Shown: one piece after another, positions 53,117 to 63,000 of the stretch | Position numbering within the stretch: position 1 is the stretch's first letter | How the letters are laid out: each line of letters begins with the position of its first letter | Source: Anas platyrhynchos | Lineage: Eukaryota > Chordata > Aves > Anseriformes > Anatidae | Direction: 5' to 3' | NCBI RefSeq assembly: GCF_047663525.1 | Contig: NC_092605.1 | Span: 5,828,001-5,892,000 of the forward strand | Length of the DNA stretch: 64,000 bases | The notes under the pieces: model-generated | Seen by the model: the letters and a program-made list of their open reading frames with translations, nothing else | Database searches by the model: none | What the model was told of the DNA's origin: nothing | Position numbers and translations under genes: made by a program

Positions 53117-53119
<3 letters not shown>
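53114..53119 (-). terminator. Candidate C17orf67 polyadenylation signal AATAAA
   Basis: TTTATT on the plus strand reads AATAAA on the transcript strand, about 90 bp after the C17orf67 stop and immediately after a run of 31 U in the predicted mRNA. It is the first canonical signal after the stop. Other TTTATT hexamers lie further left (for example near 52960), so the real 3' end is uncertain. Confidence 0.4.

Positions 53120-53121
<2 letters not shown>

Positions 53122-53152
<31 letters not shown>
53122..53152. repeat. A31 homopolymer (U31 in the C17orf67 3' UTR)
   Basis: Thirty-one consecutive A on the plus strand, 57 bp from the C17orf67 stop codon. A short (TA)n-rich patch lies between it and the stop, at 53166-53182. 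In the C17orf67 transcript this reads as a poly-U tract. Confidence 0.95.
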
Positions 53153-53153
<1 letters not shown>

Positions 53154-53208
53154 CATGCACTGTAAATATATATATATTTATATACCAATTGCGGGGTAGC
53201 CAAAACTG

Positions 53209-53325
53209 TTAGATTGGATGGACTAAATCCCTGTTGCAGTGTGGGAAGCAATGTGGATTCAACCAGTGTTCAAGGAATTGTTCTTCTGATCTCTGTTCCA
53301 AGCGCTGGATGTAAAGCATATGCTC
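53209..53325 (-). CDS. C17orf67: C17orf67 terminal coding exon 3
   Basis: Residues 53-90 and the TAA stop at 53211-53209. The acceptor TTTAAATAG precedes GAG CAT ATG. The exon carries the conserved EQFLEHWLNPHC stretch and the second cysteine four residues later. Intron 2 is about 3.0 kb and intron 1 about 0.7 kb. Confidence 0.9.
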   Translation of the reverse strand, partial: EHMLYIQRLEQRSEEQFLEHWLNPHCFPHCNRDLVHPI

Positions 53326-56226
53326 CTATTTAAAGACAAGAAAATGTAATTTAATTATGCAGTCACTCAGGTCTGATGTCAGGCCAATGAACCAGGATAA
53401 TTTTACAGCATTTATAAGAGCAATGAATTTACCCCTGAAAATTATCAAACATAATGAAATGAGGTTATGAGTCGGTTTGTCCCAATGTAGCAATACTTAA
53501 TGATTGACATCAGCAGCCATATTAGTAAACATATTGAGCATGAATTTTGCAATAATATTCATAAATTAAGAATTCCACATGCACATTTCTTATTGGCATA
53601 TCTACACAGAAACCTCTGTTGGTCCTGGGGGTACAGAAGGAGTCTCACAGACAGGTCTGTTGCATCCTCTTTTGAAAATTGATTCCTGCTAATTAAAAAA
53701 CATTAAATCTTTACAGGATCATGTGGCAGTTCTCTGAGGGGGTCCAGTAAGCACTATCCATCAGTGCTGATTGGTCTTTGTGTGATAGATAAGTAATGTG
53801 AATTTCCCATAGTAACATATAGGTTTTATGGTGTAAGCAACAACAACTCAAATTAAGTGAGCCATGTGCCAAAAACTTGATGAAAAAAGAAAATTTGCTT
53901 TTAAAAAAGTTACAGTCTCAATACATGTGGGCTTATAACCTTTGTGTATATAATATATATTTTTTTCAAAATGTACCCCATTGCTTAGCACACTGAGCGT
54001 TGTAGCAATGGAAGCTGTAGTGTAAACCTTTTACAGTGGCCAAGTATTCCTGCTGTCATCCAGTTCTCTGCTCTTTGAGCTGCTCAGAGGGTTGGTGCAC
54101 AGAACAGCAGCAGGAAGCATTGGTGTCCTGCCGTATACTGTGCTCTGTGTTCCTCACCATGCAAAGGAACTTGGCTCAAAACCCTCAGTGAAGCTGCATC
54201 ATGAACTTGAATAGAACAGGACTATACGACCATGAAGATGCTACATGATAAAAGTAGGGCCTCGGTCAAAGGAAGATTAAAATATGCTAATATCATAAAT
54301 GACATTTTTAAATAATAAGAGATGGCAAATCTTGTTGTCTGTAAGTGAACAGGCATTTTTAGTGAAACAGCACTGTGGAAGTCAAACTGTTTCACAAAGA
54401 ATTGCAAATTAAATTCCCTAGCTCAGCATGATCTGGCCTAGTACAAACAGTTTTTGCTTAAAATAGCTGAACAGAGGCAGGTTCATCCCAGCACTAACTT
54501 CATTCTGTACAAGGAATCCATGCAAAATCAGTTTTTCTCTTTGAGACTGTGGTAGAATTGTGCACAGGGATACAGTGGCCATGACCCTTCATTCACAGAG
54601 GTAAATCTCTATGTTCAACGTGGCAGGGGGGATGGATTTTTTATTGAAAGATATTTCCTTTTCTACTGAAAATCTTGACATTTAATGAGAAAAACAAATA
54701 CTTTGTGTTTGGGTTTTCTTACAGAAAGAGAGTGTTGCTGTATAGAAAAAAAAAAAAAATCAATTGTAATTTCTCATCAAAAGAGAGCTCAACAAAGTGT
54801 ATGCCAGTCCAATCATGGTAGGATGGAAAGTGGCCAGGATATAGCAGCAGAGGTCAGTAATCAAATGCTTCTCTAGCCTTAATTCCCTCTACTCTCCACA
54901 TGTACAAGTGTAACTGCCTGTAATACAGAATGTAACTTGATCCATCTTCTCTGTTTTAGTTATTTTATATTTAAGATATTTACTATATAATGTACTATGT
55001 AATCTTGGGGGTATACCAAACATAAGCATGGATGGGATGTATTCCCACCAATTTGTGAAAACTACAAGGCTTACTTAACAACAGCATGGAAACCAACCCA
55101 ATCTTGAATGTTGTCGGCTGTCGTAAAGCCCATGCCTACTTGTTTCTTGGCTCTGTTGTATAGCATTACTTGTACAAGATTGTTAACAAGCATAGTGTAA
55201 TATTCTTGTGACAGTTTTGATTTGTTTTGGACATCACGGTTGACAAAGTACGTACATCAGAAGTGGTGTATAGCCAGCCACTAACTATAGGAAAGAGAAA
55301 ACCACTTGCTGTCTCCACAAGCCTGGCAGACAGTGAGCTCAGTCTTGGGAGGTATATAGTTCTCTTCATGCCCTATGGGTGTATAGCGCTCTTCATGCCC
55401 TATGGAGTTCAGAAGTGTTCATTCAGCACCTTGCTAAACTGAGCTCCTTGTATTCATCATACATGCACAATCTATTGTGTGCTTTCTGGCTTCTGTGGTT
55501 TTTGCCTCTTCAGAACCATGTAATTCTTGCACAGTTTATTTACTTTGGAAAGAAATAGGCACTAATTTTAAAATACCTTAAGTGGCTCTTGAGAAGTGCA
55601 GAATTATATGTTACATCTTGTCAAAGCAAGTAAAACAGAAGCCTTCTAAATTCTTTTATTTATTTCTTTTGTTGTAAAATAGTTTAGAAATTAATAAATG
55701 TAAATATTACTTGAAAAAATAATGCTGTTGCATTAAGCTAGCAGCTAAAAATGCCTACAATGCCGTAACAAACTATCCAATCTGTAGCATTCATATAAAA
55801 GTGAATGAAAGTAAGTGATTTTAACAGCTAGTTTAAAACTACCTCAATCTCCACACTGACCACTGACACCTGCATCTCCTTTCTGCCTTGAGTGCAGAAT
55901 GTACTGTAAGTGGAAGACATTTCCTGTTATTTAGTTTTTCAGGAACAACCTGATGAACTCCACATTTCTAGAAATGAAAAGCCACTTTCTTCTCAATAAT
56001 TTAATCGGCATTTTTGAACCGTGATAAATAATTTCCACGTTCTGCAAGCATACGCTTCCTGAGCAATGTTCAGCACTTTCAGAATGCTATGTGACAGTAA
56101 TTGAAAGAATGCAAAGGAGATTTTTAATATTTCGCAGAGTTCAGCTGCTTTAAAAGGTGACATTCATAACTTACTGCTTAGAATTACATGTATAGAAATC
56201 TAATATTAAGCACATTTTTCTTTTTT

Positions 56227-56310
<84 letters not shown>

Positions 56311-57197
56311 TTAATATAGTTAATGTAATTTAAAAATATCATAAATCACCCTCATTGGCTCATCAGGGAAACCAGCTTTTCTTTGTCTGTCTTCACGACG
56401 AGTTCTCAGAATCTGTTTGGCTTCCTTTTCAGTCAAAATTGGTGAAGTGTCTAAGGAAAAGCAGAAATTAGTTATGAAATTATGATAAAGTTAATGTTTT
56501 ACCTGTCAGTTGTAAAACCAAATGTCTCCAAACCTTATTTTTGTCTATATACAAAGTGTCCTTTCATTACAGCCCCTTCCCAGGGGATATTGCATTCCAG
56601 GCGATATTAGTGGAATTTTAAACCATTTTTTTTAACTTGGGCTTTCTATAGTTTGGTTCTATCAGTATGAAACAAACTGTACATATTAATGTTACTATCT
56701 AAAATGAGAAAATATAATAGCACCATCTAACCAATAACATTCGTAACTCTTCCAATTCTTTGTTCTTTTCTGCATTGCTTTACTTTTTAGAATTATTTGT
56801 CTAAGTAGTGAGTTAGAATTTGTTGCAAAGGAGAGATTTAATTGAACATTTAACTTTCAGGACCTTGGTAAAATGATATTAAAATTGTAAGCTCATAAAA
56901 TAAAGCATTTTGGTTTTAAAATAAATGACTGCAGTGTGCTAATGCAGAGAATAGAATATCTAATACAGTAGCACAACTGTTAAAAAACAAATCATGTCAA
57001 GCCTGTAATATAAAAATAGTTAAATATTAAAAATGAAATATGAAGATAATAAAATACAAATTACTAATATTATGCTAATATGCTCTGCAGCTATACTCTA
57101 TAGTTACATACATATACAGTTTTATTTTATATAAACTCCTACCTGTAAAAGTGGTCATGAGGACCAGAAAGAAGATAAACACAAGTAACTTCTTCAT
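53209..57197 (-). CDS. C17orf67: C17orf67 homolog, small secreted protein, complete, three coding exons
   Basis: Three minus-strand exons join to a 90-codon frame with stop: 57197-57143 (55 bp), 56450-56350 (101 bp) and 53325-53209 (117 bp). The donors are CAG|GTAGGA and AGG|GTGATT, and the acceptors are CCTTAG|AC and AAATAG|GAG. The phases fit (1, then 0) and the total is 273 bp. Residues 1-18 are a signal peptide (MKK followed by a hydrophobic run). The mature part is highly charged: a basic helix-like stretch at 26-43 with an RTRR site at 34-37, a GFPDEPMR block at 45-52, an acidic/basic segment with EEQFLEHWLNPHC at 66-78, and an HCFPHC motif holding the only two cysteines (78 and 82). 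From memory, the block FPDEPMR and the ending LEHWLNPHC..HC match the human C17orf67 family, which is of similar length. The position next to DGKE in divergent orientation also agrees with human. The function of the family is unknown, and a secreted peptide is inferred. Confidence 0.9.
55355..55405. repeat. Two-copy 24-bp direct repeat, period 27
   Basis: TATAGTTCTCTTCATGCCCT at 55355 onward returns at 55382 with two base changes (TATAGCGCTC...). The period is a multiple of three. It looks like a recent local duplication inside C17orf67 intron 2. Confidence 0.85.
56227..56311. repeat. (TTTC)n microsatellite in C17orf67 intron 2
   Basis: About 21 uninterrupted TTTC units. On the C17orf67 transcript strand this is (AAAG)n, a pure purine run starting about 39 bp downstream of the exon 2 donor. 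It is likely length-polymorphic. Confidence 0.97.
56350..56450 (-). CDS. C17orf67: C17orf67 coding exon 2
   Basis: Residues 19-52 (basic region plus the GFPDEPMR block). The acceptor TTTTCCTTAG lies just before position 56450 and the donor GTGATT lies after AGG at 56350. About 39 bp into the following intron (minus strand) a long AAAG repeat begins, so the donor sits unusually close to a microsatellite. Confidence 0.9.
56451..57142 (-). other. C17orf67 intron 1
   Basis: 692 bp, AT-rich, GT...AG. No recognisable element. Confidence 0.8.
57143..57197 (-). CDS. C17orf67: C17orf67 coding exon 1 (signal peptide)
   Basis: The ATG is at 57197-57195 on the minus strand and is followed by 18 codons, starting MKKLLVF, that form a classic signal peptide. 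The exon ends in phase 1 before the donor GTAGGAGT. No upstream in-frame start was needed. The leader before the ATG is short of pyrimidines and shows no convincing acceptor, so transcription probably starts not far upstream, though a separate 5' non-coding exon cannot be excluded. Confidence 0.88.
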
Positions 57198-58923
57198 TTT
57201 GATTCTGCTTTCTCTCAGTCTGTTCCAAAATGAATAACACTGACTGAGGCATTAGCCTATTTGAAGTAGCTACGTCAGTCACAAATGTTTGTTTATGCTT
57301 TAACTAATTTGACTTATAGTATGATTTTGAAGACATCTGGCCTGAAGTTTTGAATATGGCTATTATCTGTTCAAACATTCTCAGCATAACTCTGTTCCTG
57401 AGGGAAAGAAAATAGAAGACTATTTTTCCACTTCAGGTTTCTGAGTTATGCTGGATATTTTAAATTTGTGAAAATAGGACACATTACCTTTCATTTAGCA
57501 TAGCAAGCCATGGTTTCAGGTGCCTAAAAAAAAACAATCCCTTTTTAAAAGACACAATTGCCTATTACTGAATGCTAATCTTAGAAGGGGCCTTTTGTTA
57601 AAAATTCCTCTCTCTAACTTTACTCCAGCACAGAAGTATGTATTAACCTGATTTAACTCTAGCAAAGCCAAACTACCACTGTGGAAATACAAAGAGAGAT
57701 TTTCATCAAATTAATAGAATCATAGAAATGAAAACTCACATAATTCTTCTTTTCAGGACAAGTTAGTGGAAAATGGGATTATAAATGACCTCACTATTTA
57801 ATACAGTGTGAACTATGAATGTGAATTTAACAGATGTTTCCAGAGAGCTAGTTTCTACCTTCAGAAATGTCACTGGCCATACATCTGAGCAGCACTATTC
57901 TGGACGTAGGGCACCAGCATCACCAAATTGTAGGGAAATAAATACACATCCATTTGAATATATCCTTTGAAACAGTCAGAATTCATCAGCCGCTCCCATA
58001 CAAAGGACATGAGCAAGTAGCCTTTCCCCTCAGAGGGAAAGGTGCAGCACATCCACATCCCTGCTGCACCACAGGCTGCCAGCCTAGACCCTGAGCAGGG
58101 CTTCTTGTTTCTGCCTTTTTTCTTTCCGTGGAGAAGCAGTGTTCAAGCAGTTGTGTCTGTGCAGCATTTTCTGTGTTCACAGGCTTCTGAGCAAACCAGT
58201 CAGTTTCAGCGAAACCTGGCTGAAAGCTGTGGGTTGCAACAATACTAAGAAACAGAAAGTTTCAGGAAATCAGACAGACGGGTCAGATTGAGGTGCTGTC
58301 AGTGCCGCTCGACCAGAAACCTGCAGGGTGAGCTCAGCTTTGGTGAACACCAGGGGCTCCAATGAACACCAGAGACCTCTCCTCAGCTCACTGGGCTGGC
58401 TAAGTTCAGCTGCTGATGTCAGTACCACGTTGGTTTGTATCAGCCTGTGAGCCGTGAGCTAACGTGGGGTGCCACAGGTGTGAGGACTGGACCAGAGTCG
58501 AATTAGGTGACGAAAACAAAGCAGAGCAGCTCAGTAGTTGGGCCTTGAAAGAAACAATGGACAATTCCTGGGTTCTGTATCCCATCGTGTCACGGAACTC
58601 ATGTTAATGTCAACATGAGGATTGTCCAACTGTGCAGTGCGTGCATTTCCAGCATGTTTTAAGGTACCGACAACCTAAAATCCAAGAGATGTGATGTGTA
58701 CTGTATGGATTTAAGTAACTGTGAAGTATTTTGTTGTCATAGCTGAAAAAAACTTGTAGTTTCTATTAATAGCAACCATTGCTTTATTTTTAGAACTGCT
58801 CCCGGGAAAGCTTCCCAGCACCACGTGAAAGAATTTATGAGCAAAGAGCCGCTACGGGTGGGGCAGCGAAGGGACAAACACTGCGAACAAAGGGATAAAA
58901 CTCAGCGAAGGGCGAACCAGCGT

Positions 58924-58924
<1 letters not shown>
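57198..58924. other. Intergenic gap between divergent C17orf67 and DGKE
   Basis: No coding exon is recognisable. Close to C17orf67 there is a CRE-like octamer. The rest is AT-rich near C17orf67 and becomes GC-richer from about 58050. A duplicated GAACACCAG motif occurs near 58340 and 58360. A 5' untranslated exon of C17orf67 could lie here but is not visible. Confidence 0.6.
57270..57277 (-). promoter_or_regulatory. CRE-like site upstream of C17orf67
   Basis: CTACGTCA on the plus strand (TGACGTAG on the gene strand) is one base from the CREB/ATF site TGACGTCA and lies 73-80 bp upstream of the C17orf67 ATG. Short motifs like this occur by chance, so a role is inferred only. Confidence 0.3.

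Positions 58925-58958
<34 letters not shown>
58925..58958. repeat. G34 homopolymer at the edge of the DGKE CpG island
   Basis: Thirty-four consecutive G on the plus strand, 13 bp before a GC box and about 630 bp upstream of the DGKE ATG. Such a tract can form G-quadruplexes. Its exact length is prone to sequencing error. Confidence 0.93.
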
Positions 58959-58961
<3 letters not shown>

Positions 58962-59249
58962 TTGCGACAAGCCCCGCCCCTTTCTACAAGTCGCGACAGT
59001 CGCGACAAAGCCGGTGGCGGCCAGGCCCCACTTCCGGGCGGCGCCCGTTGCCTGGGAACCGCCGCTTCCGCTTCCTGCACCCCGCGCATCCCCGGCGGCC
59101 GCCGGCGCGGAGCGGAGCCCCTCGGCCCCGTGTGGCCCCGGCCCCGGCCCCGAGGAGCCGCCGCCGCCGCCAGCAGCGGCCGCCAGCAGCCGAGGGAAGC
59201 GGGCACGGGGCGAGGGAGGTTGGAGGGCGGCGGCGGAGGCCCCCAGCGC

Positions 59250-59264
59250 ATGGTCTCGGCTTGA
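59250..59264 (+). other. Minimal upstream ORF (4 codons) in the presumed DGKE leader
   Basis: ATG followed by three codons and TGA inside the CpG island. It is only relevant if transcription starts upstream of it and the leader is not spliced. Confidence 0.35.
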
Positions 59265-59478
59265 GGGGGGGCGGCCCGGGGCTGGGCCTCCCCCACCGAG
59301 GGGCCTGAGGGGAGGCGCGGGGCCCTCGTAGGAGCCGCAGTCCCCGGGGGCTCCGTGCCGGGGGGCGGACGGCCTTGTGCTAGGCGGAGGCAGAACCCCT
59401 GATAGGAGGCCAGCAGCGGCATCCCTCTGCTGGGTGCCGGCCCTGAGGGCACGGAGGTGCTGAGGGAGGGGTTAGAAG

Positions 59479-59559
59479 ATGTTTCACGAAGCTGCTCGTT
59501 GGCTGCTGGGCCCAGGCAGCCGTTCCCGGCTTCGCCCGGCTGTCTTCTTGAGGGGTTAG
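59479..59559 (+). other. Upstream ORF of 26 codons just before the DGKE start
   Basis: ATG with A at -3, 26 sense codons and TAG, ending 26 bp before the DGKE ATG and in a different frame. Its context is good enough for initiation, so it could reduce DGKE translation. It is seen in the sequence, but function is inferred. Confidence 0.45.
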
Positions 59560-59585
59560 GCTGGGAAGACCTTGCTGGACGAGGA

Positions 59586-60049
59586 ATGGCGGGCACGGAG
59601 GGCAGAAGCAGCTCTTCTTCCTCGTCCTCTGTCGTCGCGGACTGGAGCTTGGTGTTTTGGACTCTGTGTTCCGTCATCGTGCCGGTGCTGATCACGCTGT
59701 GGTGCAGCTTCCAGCGGTCCCGGCGGCAGGTGCTGATACGTGACATCTTTCGCAAGAGCAAACACGACTGGCACTACACCGATCTCTTTGGTCAGCCCTC
59801 CTACTGCTGCGTGTGTGCTCAGCACATCCTCCAGGGTGCTTTCTGCAACTGCTGTGGGCTGCGTGTCAGTGAAGGATGCCTAAAGAAGGCTGACCAGCAC
59901 TTTCTCTGCAAGGAAATTATGATGAGGAGCGATGGTAGAGCCCACAGCTCTATGCCGCATCACTGGATCAGAGGCAACGTCCCACTCTGCAGCTACTGTG
60001 TGGTATGCAAACAACAGTGTGGCACACAGCCCAAACTCTGCGACTACAG
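59586..60049 (+). CDS. DGKE: DGKE coding exon 1 (membrane segment, C1a, start of C1b)
   Basis: Codes residues 1-154 plus two bases of codon 155, ending CGACTACAG|GTACTG. It contains the serine run, the transmembrane helix, the RRDIFRK-like juxtamembrane basic stretch and the first C1 domain with its H-C-C-C pattern (H60, C74, C77, C87, C90, H105, C108). The [15 protein letters not shown] stretch begins the second C1 domain. Reading on into the intron gives 20 aberrant codons and a stop, so the exon end is clear. Confidence 0.95.
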
Positions 60050-63000
60050 GTACTGCAAGGGAGTTTGGTTTTGTATGTGGAAGTGTGATGCTACATCCAT
60101 GTTTAATTAACTGCAGTCTTTTAAGAACACATCGCCACAAAAACAATTTGAGAGAACCTAAAATGAAGTGGGTGCCTGTGGGTTACCTGACTCATAAGTT
60201 ACGGGCAGGATATTGCATCTTCGGTCTACTTGTTGTCTTGCTTGCATTTCTCCATAATGATGTGCTAGCTAGCGTATAATTACCTCTAAAAGGCAATGTC
60301 GAAGAGAGCTTATGTTTTTATGGGACAGACCTAAAAAGGATCTAACACACATGTCGTTTATACAGTGAATAGCCTGAGCAATTTCAGTGGCATAGTGCGC
60401 ATTTCAGATTGCCAAAATGTGCATGCATCTCTGCAAAACTGGCATCTGCTTAGTGCAGCTAGAACAAACAACCCTCCTATAACTGGTGCTTTTTGTTTTT
60501 GTTTTTTACCTTTTTAAGGCTGCTCAAAAGAAGCTAATAGGAAGTTCATAAAAGTTGCTGCAATATAATCCATTGTTACGGTTTGTAGTAAGAATGATAA
60601 AAAAGCTTTAGGAAATTGAAAGGCTCATACTGTCATTAGCAAGGCTGCTTGTAAAGTTGTCGGCATGGCACATAGTGACATGTTAGGCTAGAACACAGAG
60701 GTCGTGGTGCACATCCTGCGTAGAGTGTGACCTCTGCATTCTTAAAGGGTGTCTGCTTTTGCTCTACATTTGCGTGATACTGGGAAATTGCATGGTAAGT
60801 TAGCAGAATTCCATTATACGTGAGCATATTGTCAGAAACAAAACCTTGAGAAAGGGAGAGCATGTCTATGAGAGCAGGAAAGGAACAGGATTCTGTAAGC
60901 AAAAGGAGGAAGAATGAGAAAAGAAGCAGAAAATAGCTGACAATAGTCACTGTCTACAGTACAGGGCAAGTATCATCGCTTCTCTAGTTGTGTGCTGGAT
61001 TAAGCAGAAGGACTCCAAAAATAGCTTTCACAGCTGCTTAAACCAAGGCTTTGGATGTAGCAAATAAAGATTAACATTTTGCAGAGGCTGGCAGGAGGTA
61101 TTGCAGTGTTCCCTCTTGTTCTAGTCTGTTTGCAGGGCAGCTCTTAGAGTAGGTCAAAAAGCTGAGCAATTTTGCATAGCAAAATCCCATAAGCCTTGCT
61201 CAGTACCATGTAACCTTTTAGGTTTCAGACCTACGGGTATTATCACTTTTGGGAAATTTATCACCAAAGTCAATTCATGGTATTAGTAACACTTGAAATT
61301 ATTAAACTGAACTCTAGTATGTGCTTTCCAAGAATGGATAGGAATTCAGTTTCTCATCCAAGCTTTCAGTGTAACTGCTGCATACAGTGCAATACGGTAT
61401 TTGTAGCACTTATTTTTAACACCAAAAGTCAGAGTTAATTTAAAACTGGTATCTTTATTTTAACAAATTCAACTGTTTTTCTAGACTTTTGAGGACATGA
61501 TCAAGTTATGTAATTTTCTGTAGCCAATACATCGTTGCTGCAACTTCCAGAGAATGCATGCTTTTCTCTAAAATGTGCTTAAAATATCACTTATAACAGT
61601 ACAAGTAAACATAAGTAGTTCTTAGAAGTTAGTTTCTCTTTCTAAAATACATAAGCAAAATTTGTGTCATTTGTGTGAGGATTTCAGTTGTTTTTTCTTT
61701 TTCCAGATGTGTATGGTGTCAGTGCACTGTACATGATGACTGCATGCTGGATTGTTTAAAGATTGAGGAATGTACATTTGGAGAATTCAAAGACTTAATT
61801 ATTCCACCATATTACTTGTCCACAGTCAACCAGCTACGTAAAGACAAAAGAACCGATTATGAAAAGGTAATTGCCTTCTGCTTCTTGTTTTTATAATGTA
61901 TTGTCTGGCTTCTGCTTCTGTTTTTTAATGAAACTGGAAAACTTGATAAAGATGTAGGAAGTTTTGTTTTGGCTTGTTTTTTTTTTTACATAACAAAAAA
62001 TGAGTTTATAACACTGTAGCATTTGTTCTCCCAAGCACTGTAGAACAAATCTTCAGCCTTTGTGTTGAAAGTATTTGTTTGTTTTGACTACATCAGACTA
62101 ATTGGTAACTTCCTCATTTCAGCATTTGGAGGGAACTGATTACGAAGCAAGACTTTAGACATTTTCAAACATGCAGTGTTATGTGACTTACCGTCATCTT
62201 TTTGCAGATAGTACCTTATGGCAGAAAACACTGGATCCCAGTAATCGTACTGGCTAATACTCGTAGTGGAAACAACATGGGTGAGATTTTACTGGGAGAA
62301 TTTAAAATTCTGCTGAACCCTGTTCAGGTAATTACAGTGAAAAACCACTATAACAAAATAACAGTTTAAGTTAGAATCAGCATCACTTTGCTTCCATAAT
62401 AGTAGTAGGATCTTCTGGAAGGTCAGTAAAGGAAACAAATTCATGCAGTTTGTTGTTTTAGAAAGAATAAGGTTGTGTGCAGAATAAAAATTCAGAGGTC
62501 CCCCCACTTCCATGTTTTTTTTCTGGTTCTTTTAATAGTTGTGCAGTTTTCTATTTATAATAATACACATAGTAATTCTGCTTTGATAGTCATGTACTTA
62601 TTAACAATATTTTTTTTTTAGAAATTGCAATATTTAAATCTTAATTTGGAACATGTGTTTAAATCCTCACTTTACTTGTGAAAATATTGGTGTTTACAAT
62701 TGCTGTTTTGTGCTGTTGCTTTCCCTTTAAAGTCCACTTGAGATGGCACAGGATGTTGACGTTAAGGCAATTAGTTGTTCCTTGGATTTCCTGGCTGTAC
62801 CTTAATATTCTCCCTTTGAAGTTTAAAACTGAATCTTAGAATACAGACTAACAGAAAACACTACACATTTGTTTTAAATACATCCCAGTAAGGCTTTACA
62901 AAATAAACCTCTTTGTATCCTGAATATTTTAAAGTAACTTTTATCTGAAGCCTTTCATCTTAACAAAACTCATGAAAATGTTACTAGATACAGACTTTTC

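Larger units (their letters stand above)
41250..53120. other. Gene-desert sequence next to C17orf67
   Basis: No supported gene. It has AT-rich sequence with A29 (47441-47469), A16 (51573-51588) and (GTTT)n (47791-47818) runs, a candidate conserved stretch at about 44650-45200 and a perfect 19-bp hairpin at 52.0 kb. The C17orf67 3' UTR ends somewhere near the right edge of this interval. Confidence 0.6.
53326..56349 (-). other. C17orf67 intron 2
   Basis: About 3.0 kb of AT-rich sequence. It carries the (TTTC)n microsatellite at its 5' end on the gene strand and a 24-bp direct duplication at 55355-55405. No other coding exon is seen. Confidence 0.8.
58960..59600 (+). promoter_or_regulatory. 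DGKE CpG-island promoter region
   Basis: Very GC- and CpG-rich sequence containing a GC box (GCCCCGCCCC, 58971-58980), an ETS-type site (ACTTCCGG, 59030-59037), an imperfect RFX X-box-like GTTGCCTGGGAAC (59047-59059) and three GCGACA repeats (58964, 58993, 59002). No TATA box is seen, as is usual for housekeeping CpG promoters. The island leads directly into the first DGKE coding exon. The exact start site, and whether the 5' leader is spliced as in some vertebrates, cannot be read from the sequence. Confidence 0.75.

Noticed and set aside
1-53200. NOG coding exon
   Set aside because: NOG is a single-exon gene of more than 200 codons, and no such frame with noggin features exists here. It should lie beyond the left edge.
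59457-59585. In-frame N-terminal extension of DGKE by 43 codons
   Set aside because: The frame is open, but it begins with GTG and has no ATG before 59586. The ATG at 59586 has a good context and fits the family's start.
58835-59761. 308-codon minus-strand open frame over the DGKE promoter
   Set aside because: It is antisense to DGKE exon 1 and the CpG island. GC-rich sequence lacks stop codons, and the proline-rich product and the run of prolines from the G34 tract show it is a shadow.
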